Below are positions 11,312 to 20,637 of a stretch of 64,000 bases of DNA, one piece after another. Positions within the stretch are counted from its first letter, which is position 1. Each line of letters opens with the position of its first letter. Source of the stretch: Tillandsia leiboldiana (lineage: Eukaryota > Streptophyta > Magnoliopsida > Poales > Bromeliaceae); NCBI GenBank assembly GCA_029204045.2, contig CM055076.1, positions 20,214,269 through 20,278,268 of the forward strand, given 5' to 3'. A program made the position numbers and the translations under genes. The notes under the pieces are model-generated. The model searched no databases. It was not told where the DNA came from and was given only the letters and a program-made list of their open reading frames with translations.

Positions 11312-14124
11312 ATGGCTTTAACTTTCATAGGCCAATCAGTGGCGTCGGCGATCATCGGGAATCTCGTTAATAAATGCTTTTCCTATCTCAACGCGGTCCC
11401 GGTAGCCAGTGGCGTGCAGGACGAGCTCGACCGGCTGCGGAATGCCCTTCCGCAGGTCGAGGCAGTCTTGACTGCGGTTGAGGAGGGTGCGTGGTCGGCC
11501 ATGATGCAGAACGAGGGGCTGCGTGTGTGGCTGTGGCAGCTCAGAGACGCCGTGGAGGATGCAGAGGACGTGCTCGACGAGCTGGAGTACTACGAGCTGG
11601 AGAAGAGAATACGAGATGGAGATGACAAGGTGCGTGGCAATAGTCTCTTTGAATGCAAAATAAAGATTGGTAGTTTTATTAAAGGTATCTTTCCCGATGA
11701 CACACTGGGGAGGTTGAAAGAGGCCGTCAAGAACTTAAATATGGTCATTGACCGTATGGGACCATTCCTTCAACTTGCTATTGAGTTTTATGGCCCTAGC
11801 GTTAAGCGTCGGAAGATCGAGGAAGTCAAGGATGCTCGCGAGACTAGCAGCTTGTTAACCGAAAGTGAGGTGTTTGGACGAGACAAGGAGAGGGACACGA
11901 TAGTCGAATGGCTGATCAAACCAGTAGATAGCGAGTCTGAAGGGCTCAGTTTCAATGTCTCTGCTTATACCATTGTTGGTATGGGTGGGCTTGGGAAGAC
12001 TACTCTTGCCCAACTAATCCATCAAGAAGAAAGAGTGCAAAGGTACTTCGACCCGATTATGTGGGTTTGCGTTTCTCAAGACTTCAATGCAGCTGCGATA
12101 ATGAGAAAGATGTTGAAAGATGAAAATAGTGGCAAGAGTCTAGATGCACTCCATGAGGACCTTAAACAAAAACTTACGTCGTATAGGTTTTTACTCATTT
12201 TGGATGATGTTTGGAATGAAGATAATATGTCAGAGTGGGAGAAATTGGTTGCTCCTTTGAAATTCGGACAGAGAGGAAGCAAGATCCTGTTGACAACTCG
12301 AATGGGCTCAGTTGCGGATATGGCTGCAAGGGTGATGGAATATAGGAGGGAATCATTTGATCTAAAGGAGTTGGAGGAGAGCGATTATATGTCACTTTTC
12401 AATAAGCATGCATTCCTTGGTGTGAACCCAGATGATTATAAAAACTTGCAGCCGATTGGTGAACAAATAGCGAAGAAGCTGGGAGGATGCCCATTGGTAA
12501 TAAAGGTTATGGGCGGACTACTAAACTCCTGCAAGGATTATGAAAACTGGAAGAGAATATTGAATGAAGACACTATGAAATTGCAGCAAGGAAAGGACGG
12601 CATCATGACAGTTTTAAGATTAAGCTACGACTATTTACCCACAAACTTGCGAGTCTGCTTTAGATATTGCAGTATATTTCCATAGGATTATGAGTTTAAG
12701 AGGAAAGAGTTGGTCTACATGTGGATGGGTTCGGGTTTGATATCACAGTCTATTTGTGGAGGGCAGAGCCCGGAGGACATTGGAAGGGAGTATTTAGATC
12801 TTCTAACAAGAAAATCATTCTTTACTTGCAAAACGGAAGATTTTAGGCATAAAATTTATAAACGTTATGTTATGCACGATTTGATGCACGACCTAGCACA
12901 ATCTGTTTCTCTAGGGGAATGCATTAGAATAAGAGGTGATGTTGTAGGAAATATTATTCCACGGACAGTTCGACATTTATCTTTTGAAACCATAAATCTT
13001 CATTCCATAGAAGAGATCCCCAATCTTAAGAACTTGCGCACTCTTTTCATCTCTGATGAAGAGGAACATGAGCATAATGAAGATTATTTACCTGTGTTTA
13101 AGAAGGTTATAAATGGATTTAAAACCTTACGGCTATTGAGCTTAAGCGTGAATTTTAAATATAATAAATTACCTGATGCACTTGATAGCTTGATACACCT
13201 TCAGTACCTATCTATTTCGTCTTATTTGATTACATATGAAAGTTTCCATTATCAATCTTTATAGGCTTTATCACTTGGTAGTCATGAAGTTATCCTTCCG
13301 TCAAATTCCTCGTATGAATATTGAATATGATGGCTTCACTAACTTGGTCAATTTGCGTTCATTAGATGTTCCTAAGGATGTGATAGAAAATATTCCTTAT
13401 CTTAGCAAACTGCCCTTCATCCGCAAATTAGAAGATTTTGTTGTCCGAGAGAAGAGTGGTTACAAAATCAGTGAACTAAAGAACCTCAAAGATCTTCGTG
13501 GTCACCTGAGCATTAGAAGACTTGAAAATGTGAGGAGTTCTGAAGAAGCTATGGAGGCCAAGTTGGAGGAGAAAGAATATCTCAAATCATTAACATTGGA
13601 ATGGTCCGAACGCCGCTCTAATAATGTAAAGACAGATGAGCAGCTTCTCGATAACCTCTGCCCGCATATCAATCTCAAGAGTTTGTGTATTGAAGAATAC
13701 CAAGGTGTTAAATCTCCTTATTGGATGATAGATCCGTCACACATCAACTTGACATTCATCAAACTGAGTGACTGTAAAGGATTGGTGCATCTCCCACCTC
13801 TTGGGGGTCTGCCATCGCTCAATGATCTTCACATGACGAGACTGCACTCAGTAAAGCAAATAGGTTGTTCATTCGATGGGTGCGGTGGTGGATGTGCCTT
13901 TCCATCATTGAAGGAATTATACTTTGAGGACATGCCTAACTTGGAGGAGTGGATTGGAATAGATGATTGCTGCATGTTTCCTAAACTTCATACTATGACA
14001 ATTACTAGGTGCCCCTAATTTGAAGGGACTGCCTGCTCTCCCTCGATGTTTAAATAAATTACAAATTGATGATGTCGGATTGACTACTCTTCCAGCAATA
14101 AATGAGAATTGTGGAAACAACAAT
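11312..14124 (+). CDS. NLR1 exon 1: Rx-type coiled coil, NB-ARC and first LRRs (disrupted)
   Basis: Residues 1 to about 160 form an Rx_N-type coiled-coil domain with the EDVID-like stretch EDVLDELEYYELE. NB-ARC follows: P-loop GMGGLGKTT (residues 223-231), kinase-2 LLILDDVW (294-301), RNBS-B SKILLTTR (from 323), and a GLPL motif changed to GGCPL (391-395). CFRYCSIFP comes just before a TAG at 12683-12685, where NLR2 has a glutamine codon (CAA). Reading past it in the same frame gives the MHD motif (VMHDLMHDL, from about 520) and LRRs. An 11-base deletion near 13240 and one extra base near 14012 then shift the frame. The exon ends in GGAAACAACAAT before GTAAGT, the donor shared with NLR2 and the repeated exons. 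Rx_N and NB-ARC motifs are otherwise well preserved, which suggests recent loss. Confidence 0.88.
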
Positions 14125-14141
14125 GTAAGTGCTCTATTTTA

Positions 14142-14475
14142 TAAACTTCAAATTACTTCATGAGGTTTAGCTTATTTTCTCTTTGCCCTCTTGTGGTTCA
14201 AAAAGTTTCACTTTGCCCCCTCTATGGTTTAGCTCATTTTCACTTTGCCATACCGTGGTTACAAAATTTACACTTTTCTCCCTGTAGTTTAGCGCATTTT
14301 TTACTTTGTCACCTTGTGATTTTTTTAAACAGTTTTAATTTGCCACCCTATTTCGTATAAATTTTTTTGGAGAAATAAAAATTAAAACACATGAGGGCAA
14401 AGTGAATTTTTTTTGAACCATAGGATGGCAAGGTGAAAATAAGCTAAATCACAAAGGGGCAATTTGAAGTTTACC
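14142..14475. mobile_element. Foldback (MITE-like) element in NLR1 intron 1
   Basis: The left end AAACTTCAAATTAC...GGTTTAGCTTATTTT is the inverse of the right end AAAATAAGCTAAATCAC...GGGGCAATTTGAAGTTTAC. Between them lie four or five degenerate copies of a 30-40-base phrase built around CACTTTGCC and GGTTTAG. No transposase is encoded. Confidence 0.75.
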
Positions 14476-14554
14476 CATATATTAAAACACCAATTCGTAT
14501 TTGCATGGCTGTGATTGCTCGAACTTAATATCTTTACATATTTTCTTTTTGCAG

Positions 14555-14868
14555 CAGCAAGAACAATTTCCGGCTCTTCAAACCTTAACCATCGAACGAT
14601 GTGAGAGTCTCAAATATCTTCCTATAGAGTTTTTTAAGAAATTCAATACCATAAAGGACCTAATTTTTTGGGACTTGCAAAACTTGGAGGAGTGGATTGG
14701 AATAGATGATGGGTGCATTTTTCCTAAACTTCATACTATGAGAATTAATGACTATCCTAATTTGAGCATATTGCCAACTCTGCCTTGTAGTCTAAAAGTG
14801 ACTTGCATATTTCTAATGTGGGATTGACTGCCCTTCGAGCAATAAATGAAGATTGCGGAAACAACAAT
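14555..14868 (+). CDS. NLR1 exon 2: duplicated LRR exon, shortened and frameshifted
   Basis: First of four duplicated LRR exons. The acceptor TTTTTGCAG gives a phase-0 start with QQEQFPALQTLTIERCESLK. Compared with the other copies it lacks about 76-80 bases in the middle (the stretch containing LHAVKKIDSSF), so KKFNTIK runs directly into LIFWDLQNLEEWIG. Two extra bases near 14794 change the frame before the donor at 14869. It would therefore not splice in frame with the next exon. Confidence 0.75.
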
Positions 14869-14885
14869 GTAAGTGTTCTATTTTA

Positions 14886-15219
14886 TAAACTTCAAATTAC
14901 TCCCTAAGATTTAGCTTATTTTCTCTTTGCTCTCATGTGGTTCAAAAAGTTTCACTTTGCCCCCCTCTATGGTTTAGCTCATTTTCACTTTGCCACGCTA
15001 TGGTTCAAAAATTTACACTTTGCCTCCATGTGGTTTGGTGCATTTTTTACTTTGGCACCTTGTGATTTTTTTAAACAGATTTAATTTGCCACCTTATTTC
15101 GTATAGAATTTTTTGGAGAAATAAAAATTAAAACACAGGAGGGCAAAGTGATTTTTTTTGGACCATAGGATGGCAAAGTGAAAATAAGCTAAATCACACG
15201 GGGGCTATTTGAAGTTTAC
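14886..15219. mobile_element. Foldback element in NLR1 intron 2
   Basis: Same inverted ends (AAACTTCAAATTAC and GCTATTTGAAGTTTAC) and the same internal CACTTTGCC-type repeats as intron 1. It was carried along with the exon duplication. Confidence 0.75.
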
Positions 15220-15302
15220 CCATATATTAAAACACCAAATCATACTTGCATGGCTGTGATTGCTCGAACTTAATATCTTTACATATTTTCTTTTTGCACC
15301 AG

Positions 15303-15692
15303 CAAGAAGAATCTCCAGCTCATCAAACCTTAACCATCGAACGATGTGAGAAGCTCGAATATCTTCCTACGGAGTTTTTCAAGAAATTCAATAGCATAAA
15401 GGTCTCAGGACTACATGCAGTAAAGAAAATAGATTCTTCGTTCTTTGGGAGCAGTCATGGGTGTGCCTTTCCATCATCGGAGGACCTATACTTTGACGAC
15501 ATGCCAAACTTGGAGGAGTGGATTGGAATAGATGATGGGTGCATTTTTTCTAAACTTCGTACTATGAGAATTAATGACTGTCCTAATTTGAGCATATTGC
15601 CGACTCTGCCTTGTAGTCTAAGGGACTTGCATATTTCTAATGTGGGATTGACTGCCCTTCCAGCAATAAATGAAGATTACGGAAACAACAAT
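15303..15692 (+). CDS. NLR1 exon 3: duplicated 130-residue LRR exon
   Basis: An open 390-base exon with both flanking introns in phase 0. It reads QEESPAHQTLTIERCEKLEY at the start and ISNVGLTALPAINED near the end. The first 30 or so residues match the head of the last exon and the remainder matches the tail of exon 1, so the exon is a recombination hybrid. The acceptor region is GCACCAG rather than GCAGCAG, so the usable AG is at 15301-15302. It adds several LRR-like repeats to the ligand-sensing part. Confidence 0.75.
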
Positions 15693-15709
15693 GTAAGTGT
15701 TCTATTTTA

Positions 15710-16043
15710 TAAACTTCAAATTACCCCCTAAGGTTTAGCTTTTTTTCTCTTTGCTCTCATGTGGTTCAAAAAGTTTCACTTTGCCCCCCTCTATGGTTTA
15801 GCTCATTTTCACTTTGCCACACTGTGGTTCAAAAATTTACACTTTGCCTCCATGTGGTTTGGTGCATTTTTTACTTTGGCACCTTGTGATTTTTTTAAAC
15901 AGATTTAATTTGCCACCTTATTTCGTATAGAATTTTTTGGAGAAATAAAAATTAAAACACAGGAGGGCAAAGTGATTTTTTTTGGACCATAGGATGGCAA
16001 AGTGAAAATAAGCTAAATCACACGGGGGCTATTTGAAGTTTAC
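15710..16043. mobile_element. Foldback element in NLR1 intron 3
   Basis: Nearly identical to the intron 2 copy, with the same inverted ends. Confidence 0.75.
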
Positions 16044-16126
16044 CTATATATTAAAACACCAATTCATATTTGCATGGCTGTGATTGCTTGAACTTAATAT
16101 CTTTACATATTTTCTTTTTGCACCAG

Positions 16127-16516
16127 CAAGAAGAATCTCCAGCTCATCAAACCTTAACCATCGAACGATGTGAGAAGCTCGAATATCTTCCTACGGAGTT
16201 TTTTAAGAAATTCAATACCATAAAGGTCTCAGGACTACATGCAGTAAAGAAAATAGATTCTTCGTTCTTTGGGAGCAGTCATGGGTGTGCCTTTCCATCA
16301 TCGGAGGACCTATACTTTGACGACATGCCAAACTTGGAGGAGTGGATTGGAATAGATGATGGGTGCATTTTTTCTAAACTTCGTACTATGAGAATTAATG
16401 ACTGTCCTAATTTGAGCATATTGCCGACTCTGCCTTGTAGTCTAAGGGACTTGCATATTTCTAATGTGGGATTGAATGCCCTTCCAGCAATAAATGAAGA
16501 TTGCGGAAACAACAAT
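16127..16516 (+). CDS. NLR1 exon 4: duplicated 130-residue LRR exon
   Basis: Open 390-base exon, nearly identical to exon 3. Visible differences are few, for instance NTIKV for NSIKV, GLNALP for GLTALP and NEDCG for NEDYG. The acceptor is GCACCAG and the donor CAATGTAAGTG. The near identity of exon, intron and spacing (period 824 bp) to the preceding unit shows this is the youngest duplication of the array. Confidence 0.75.
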
Positions 16517-16533
16517 GTAAGTGTTCTATTTTA

Positions 16534-16867
16534 TAAACTTCAAATTACCCCCTAAGGTTTAGCTTTTTTTCTCTTTGCTCTCATGTGGTTCAAAAAGTTT
16601 CACTTTGCCCCCCTCTATGGTTTAGCTCATTTTCACTTTGCCGCACTGTGGTTCAAAAATTTACACTTTGCCTCCATGTGGTTTGGTCCATTTTTTACTT
16701 TGGCACCTTGTGATTTTTTTAAACATATTTAATTTGCCACCTTATTTCGTATAGAATTTTTTGGAGAAATAAAAATTAGAACACAGGAGGGCAAAGTGAT
16801 TTTTTTTGGACCATAGGATGGCAAAGTGAAAATAAGCTAAATCACACGGGGACTATTTGAAGTTTAC
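16534..16867. mobile_element. Foldback element in NLR1 intron 4
   Basis: Nearly identical to the intron 3 copy, with scattered substitutions such as GCCGCACTG for GCCACACTG. Confidence 0.75.
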
Positions 16868-16947
16868 CCATATATTAAAACACCAATTCATATTTGCATG
16901 GCTGTGATTGCTCAAACTTAATATCTTTACATATTTTCTTTTTGCAG

Positions 16948-17337
16948 CAGCAAGAAGTTTTTCCGGCTCATCAAACCTTAACCATCGAACGATGTGAGAA
17001 GCTCCAATATCTTCCTACAGAGTTTGTTAAGAAATTCAATACCATAAAGGTCTTAGGATTACATGCAATAAAGAAAATAGATTCTTCGTTCTTTGGGAGC
17101 AGTCATGGGTGTGCCTTTCCATCATCGGAGGACCTATACTTTGACGACATGCCAAACTTGGAGTGGATTGGAATAGATTATTGCTGCATGTTTCCTAAAC
17201 TTCGTACTATGAAAATTATCAACTGTCCTAATTTGAGTGGATTGCTGACTCTGCCTTGTAGTCTAACGGACTTGTATATTTCTAATGTTGGATTGACCGC
17301 GCTTCCAGCAATAGATGAGAATTGCGGAAACAACAAT
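16948..17337 (+). CDS. NLR1 exon 5: duplicated LRR exon, more diverged
   Basis: Open exon with acceptor TTTGCAG and donor CAATGTAAGTG, phase 0 on both sides. It begins QQEVFPAHQTLTIERCEKLQ and has lost one codon (PNLEWIG for PNLEEWIG). Its end (YCCMFPKLRTMKIINCPNLS) is closer to exon 1 (DCCMFPKLHT) than to exons 3 and 4, which suggests it is an older copy. Confidence 0.75.
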
Positions 17338-17354
17338 GTAAGTGCTCTATTTTA

Positions 17355-17676
17355 TAAACTTCAAATTACCCCCTGAGGTTTAGCTTATTTTCTCTTTGCC
17401 CTTCTGTGGTTCAAAAAGTTTCACTTTGCCCCTTCTATGGTTTAGCTCATTTTTGCTTTGCTACCCTGTAGTTCAAAAATTTACACTTTGCTCCCATGTG
17501 ATTTAGCGTATTTTTCACTTTGCCATCCTTAAATATTTTTAATTTGCCATCTATTTCATGTAGAATTTTTTAGTGAAATAAAAATTAAACCACATGAGGG
17601 CAAAGTGAAACTTTTTGATCCACAGGTTGACAAATTGAAAATGGGCTAAAGCACGAGGGTGCAATTAGAAGTATAC
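17355..17676. mobile_element. Foldback element in NLR1 intron 5
   Basis: Same ends, more diverged (right end GCAATTAGAAGTATACC), with a short deletion near 17528. It is the most different intron copy in NLR1. Confidence 0.7.
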
Positions 17677-17756
17677 CCTTATATTAAAACACTAATTCGT
17701 AATTGCACGGTTGTGATTGCCCACACTTAATATTTTTACATCTTTTCTTTTTGCAG

Positions 17757-18650
17757 CAGCAAGATCACTTTCAGGGTCTTGAATACTTAACCATTGAACA
17801 ATGTGACAAGCTCGAATATATTCCAACAGAGTTTTTTCAGAAATTCAACACCGTAAAGTTCCTGAAAATAGAAAAATGTCCAAAGTTGACAACACTTGGA
17901 ATCTCAGACATCCGACCGCCCTCTGTACTCAATGAAATCTCTATTGGGTCATGTGGAGACCTTGAGGTGTCATTTCTGTGGTCAGCGAATTTAACCTCTC
18001 TTACTAAGTTGAAATTACACAGTTGTGCAAGCATAACTTCCCTTCCCCCAGCACAAGTGTGTGCACGGTGGACAATGCTTTCCTATTTAGGGATAGAGAA
18101 CTGTAAAAAATTGTCATCATTTGGTGGAATACAAGCTCTTGTATCCCTCCGTAGGTTAGAAATTAGAGGGTGTGACGAGCTTGCCTTGCGTCAGCCTCCG
18201 TTCCCAAAAGATGTAGGCCAAAAGAATGCAGCGGACTGCTTTTTGAAGCTTGGTAAACTATCAATTGACCACCACGCGCTCCTGCTCATGGAGCCATTGA
18301 GAAGTCTCTCCTCCATCAGCATTTTCACTATCTCTGATGCTTCGCGACTCACCTCCTTACCCGAGGAATGGCTACTGCAAAATCACTCTGCCCTCAAAAC
18401 TTTATGCATAACGAATGCATGCTCCCTTCAGTCCCTCCCCCAGAGCATGACAAAACTGTGCTCCCTAGAGAGTTTGTTTGTATTTAATGCTGATCTCATC
18501 CAGTCACTTCCAGATCTGCCTACTTCACTGCGTTCTCTATGCATCACTAGGTGTCACCCTGAGTTGAAGGAGCGATGCCAAGAGAATATAGGCCTTGATC
18601 TGCCCAAGATTGCCAGCATTCCTGATGTGGAGATTGAATTAGAGAGGTGA
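17757..18650 (+). CDS. NLR1 last exon: C-terminal LRRs
   Basis: Open from the acceptor TTTTTGCAG to a TGA at 18648-18650, 297 residues. It starts QQDHFQGLEYLTIEQCDKLE and has regular LRR spacing (LTSLTKLKLHSCASITSLPP, LRRLEIRGCDEL, LCSLESLFVFNADLIQSLPD) before ending EIELER. It corresponds to exon 2 of NLR2 (42676-43530), which is truncated by a frameshift near its end. This exon appears intact. Confidence 0.85.
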   Translation, partial: QQDHFQGLEYLTIEQCDKLEYIPTEFFQKFNTVKFLKIEKCPKLTTLGISDIRPPSVLNEISIGSCGDLEVSFLWSANLTSLTKLKLHSCASITSLPPAQVCARWTMLSYLGIENCKKLSSFGGIQALVSLRRLEIRGCDELALRQPPFPKDVGQKNAADCFLKLGKLSIDHHALLLMEPLRSLSSISIFTISDASRLTSLPEEWLLQNHSALKTLCITNACSLQSLPQSMTKLCSLESLFVFNADLIQSLPDLPTSLRSLCITRCHPELKERCQENIGLDLPKIASIPDVEIELER

Positions 18651-20632
18651 TAATGCACATTCTATGTTCACTTCACAACCCTTCATCTTGCCCGTGCTAC
18701 TCTTTATAATTAATGCAATTTATTTCGATCTTAATGAACTATGACATTTCATTCAATCTGAACAAGGTTATTTAATTTGTTTCAGGACTAATTAGCCTTT
18801 TTTGGACAATGCAAGAGCAAGCAGGTTCGTTTTAAATTAGCATCCCCAATAAAATTTTTATATTTTTTGACCCTTAATTTATAGTGCTAATTAATCACCC
18901 CTTATAATTAGTACATGGTGCTCGCAGGGCTTGTGTGATTATAAAGAGAGGATAGTATTAGAAATTAAATAAATTCCTGTTTCAGTGCCTCTTAATTAGC
19001 TCTTGATTTCCTATGCTATTGGTCAGGTATTATATCTTATTAGGCGTGAACATCGAAGCAATGGATTAGTCATGTAAAACAAATTAACAATGTAATGATC
19101 ATAAATCAATTACTTTCTAAAATTAACTATGACTAGTTGATGAGTAGAACATAAGAGAGAGAAGTGTGACAACAGCTTTAAAGTTGTTTTAATTTCTTGG
19201 TGCAGGGTTGTAGTAATGTTATAGCACTCCTATGTATATTTCTCTCAATTTTTTCAAGAATATAAAACAAGAGTGAAGTTTTGCTGCTTTATGTTTTGCT
19301 TTGGTACTGCAGGAACATGAAAGGATTAGGACTCCCTATCTGCACTTGATCTATTTTTCTCCAGGCATAAACACATGATTAAAATCATACTACTTATTCT
19401 CTCTATTTTTAATTTTTTACAGCATGAGTGAAAAAAGCTTTTATTGTTGTCTCTCAATTTTATTAGTGCTGGAGCAATATATATATATGACTCTCTATAA
19501 GTTGTCTAACAATCTATTTATAGGAATTAAAAGGAAAAAAAAAAAAAAAAAGACTAATGTCTTACTACATGCTTATGTTCTTCAGTTTTCTTAGTGCAGG
19601 ATTAGAGTTAGATACCATGTATTCCTGTTTTTTTCTTTTTTTTTTTTGCTCTCTCTATAGCCAAAACAACATGAAATCTTTAACAAAGAAATTGCCCTCT
19701 TTTGGGGCAGGGAGGAATTTTGTTTCTCCTCAATTTATTATAGCCATATGTCCTAAAGCTTGTTTACTTTTTATCTATTATATGATGAAATTGTTTAACA
19801 TTGCTTTAAAATGTGTTTCAAATTATTATTATTTTTTTCAGCAGTATAAAAGGCACCAGATTACACTTGTGAACTCAATTTCAGCAGTATAAATCATACT
19901 TTAAATTTGTTAAACTTTTTTTAGTTTTTAGTGCAGGTTGTATCGATATTTGGAGTAAATTTGATGGATTCTAAGGTGATAAGATTCTATTGACTCATCG
20001 TAAAAGGAAAATGACGGCGACGCCGCAGCAGGCATCAAATTGCAACCACATCCTACAACGACTTTTACTTTATTTATAGTTTTTAAAAACACTTTAGTTT
20101 CTTTTCATATTGAATCCAAAAAAAAAAAAAAAAAACTAAAGTGTTACCGCTTATTCTCTATGTTTGGTGGTGCAAGAACGAATTAAAGTCTATCGATTTC
20201 TCTATAGGAATGTAATAGGACTAAATAAATTGCCTATGTATTTCTGTTTTCTTTTTGTTCTCGGTGTGTATGAATTTAAAAGACTTCTATTATTATAGTC
20301 TATTGATTTCGTCCTTGTTATGGATTATAGTTAAAGTTTTACTGTTTTGTATACATTCTCCTATTTTTCTTGGTGCAGGATCGGAACAAGACTACTACAT
20401 GTAGTCTATATATGTATATATGATTAAACTTGTGAACATAATTTCAGTGGCACAAATTATATTTTAAATTTTGTTAAAGTTTTTATGTTTTCTAATGCAG
20501 GTTATATCAATTTGGGAGTAAATTTAATAGGTGCTCCGTCGAAAAAAGACTCGACCCAACTCATTGCAAATGGAAAAATAAGGGCAACAATGCAGCAGGC
20601 ATGAACTTGCAACCAGATTCTTTACTTGCTTA
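18651..20632 (+). other. NLR1 downstream region with repeated 3'-UTR-like segments
   Basis: No protein gene is visible. The region has repeated pyrimidine-rich stretches ending in an AG with similar following sequence: CTTGGTGCAGGGTTG (19198), CTTAGTGCAGGATTAGAG (19590), AGTGCAGGTTGTATCGAT (19932), CTTGGTGCAGGATCGG (20370) and AATGCAGGTTATATCAAT (20497). They resemble splice acceptors of spliced 3' UTR exons. Similar segments occur downstream of NLR2 (44130, 44452, 45636, 46044) and at 30461. Poly-A tracts sit near 19533 and 20118. Confidence 0.5.
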
Positions 20633-20637
20633 CTTCT
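20633..20637 (+). other. E3 left target-site duplication CTTCT
   Basis: Five bases identical to 30349-30353 on the other side of E3, as expected for gypsy integration. Confidence 0.9.

Larger units (their letters stand above)
13830..17760 (+). repeat. Tandem exon-intron-exon array in NLR1
   Basis: Donor sites at 14125, 14869, 15693, 16517 and 17338 mark a tandem array with periods 744, 824, 824 and 821 bp. Each unit runs from inside an exon (just before LHAVKK), through the tail GGAAACAACAAT, a foldback-filled intron, and the head of the next exon up to KFNTIK. The short period is explained by the deletion in exon 2. Confidence 0.9.
11312..18650 (+). pseudogene. NLR1: CNL-type disease-resistance gene with expanded LRR exons, disrupted
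   Basis: The locus encodes an intracellular immune receptor of the CC-NB-ARC-LRR class, which detects pathogen effectors and triggers defence. Six exons can be modelled: 11312-14124, 14555-14868, 15303-15692, 16127-16516, 16948-17337 and 17757-18650, with phase-0 GT-AG introns. The ATG at 11312 is chosen because NLR2 and the third relic have an ATG at the matching place (GGAGGATTATGG). Breaks relative to NLR2 and sister exons are TAG at 12683, an 11-base deletion near 13240, one extra base near 14012, and two extra bases near 14794. Exons 3 to 6 are open. It is probably a pseudogene; the NB-ARC part could yield a truncated product of 457 residues ending at the TAG. Expression is unknown. Confidence 0.9.
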
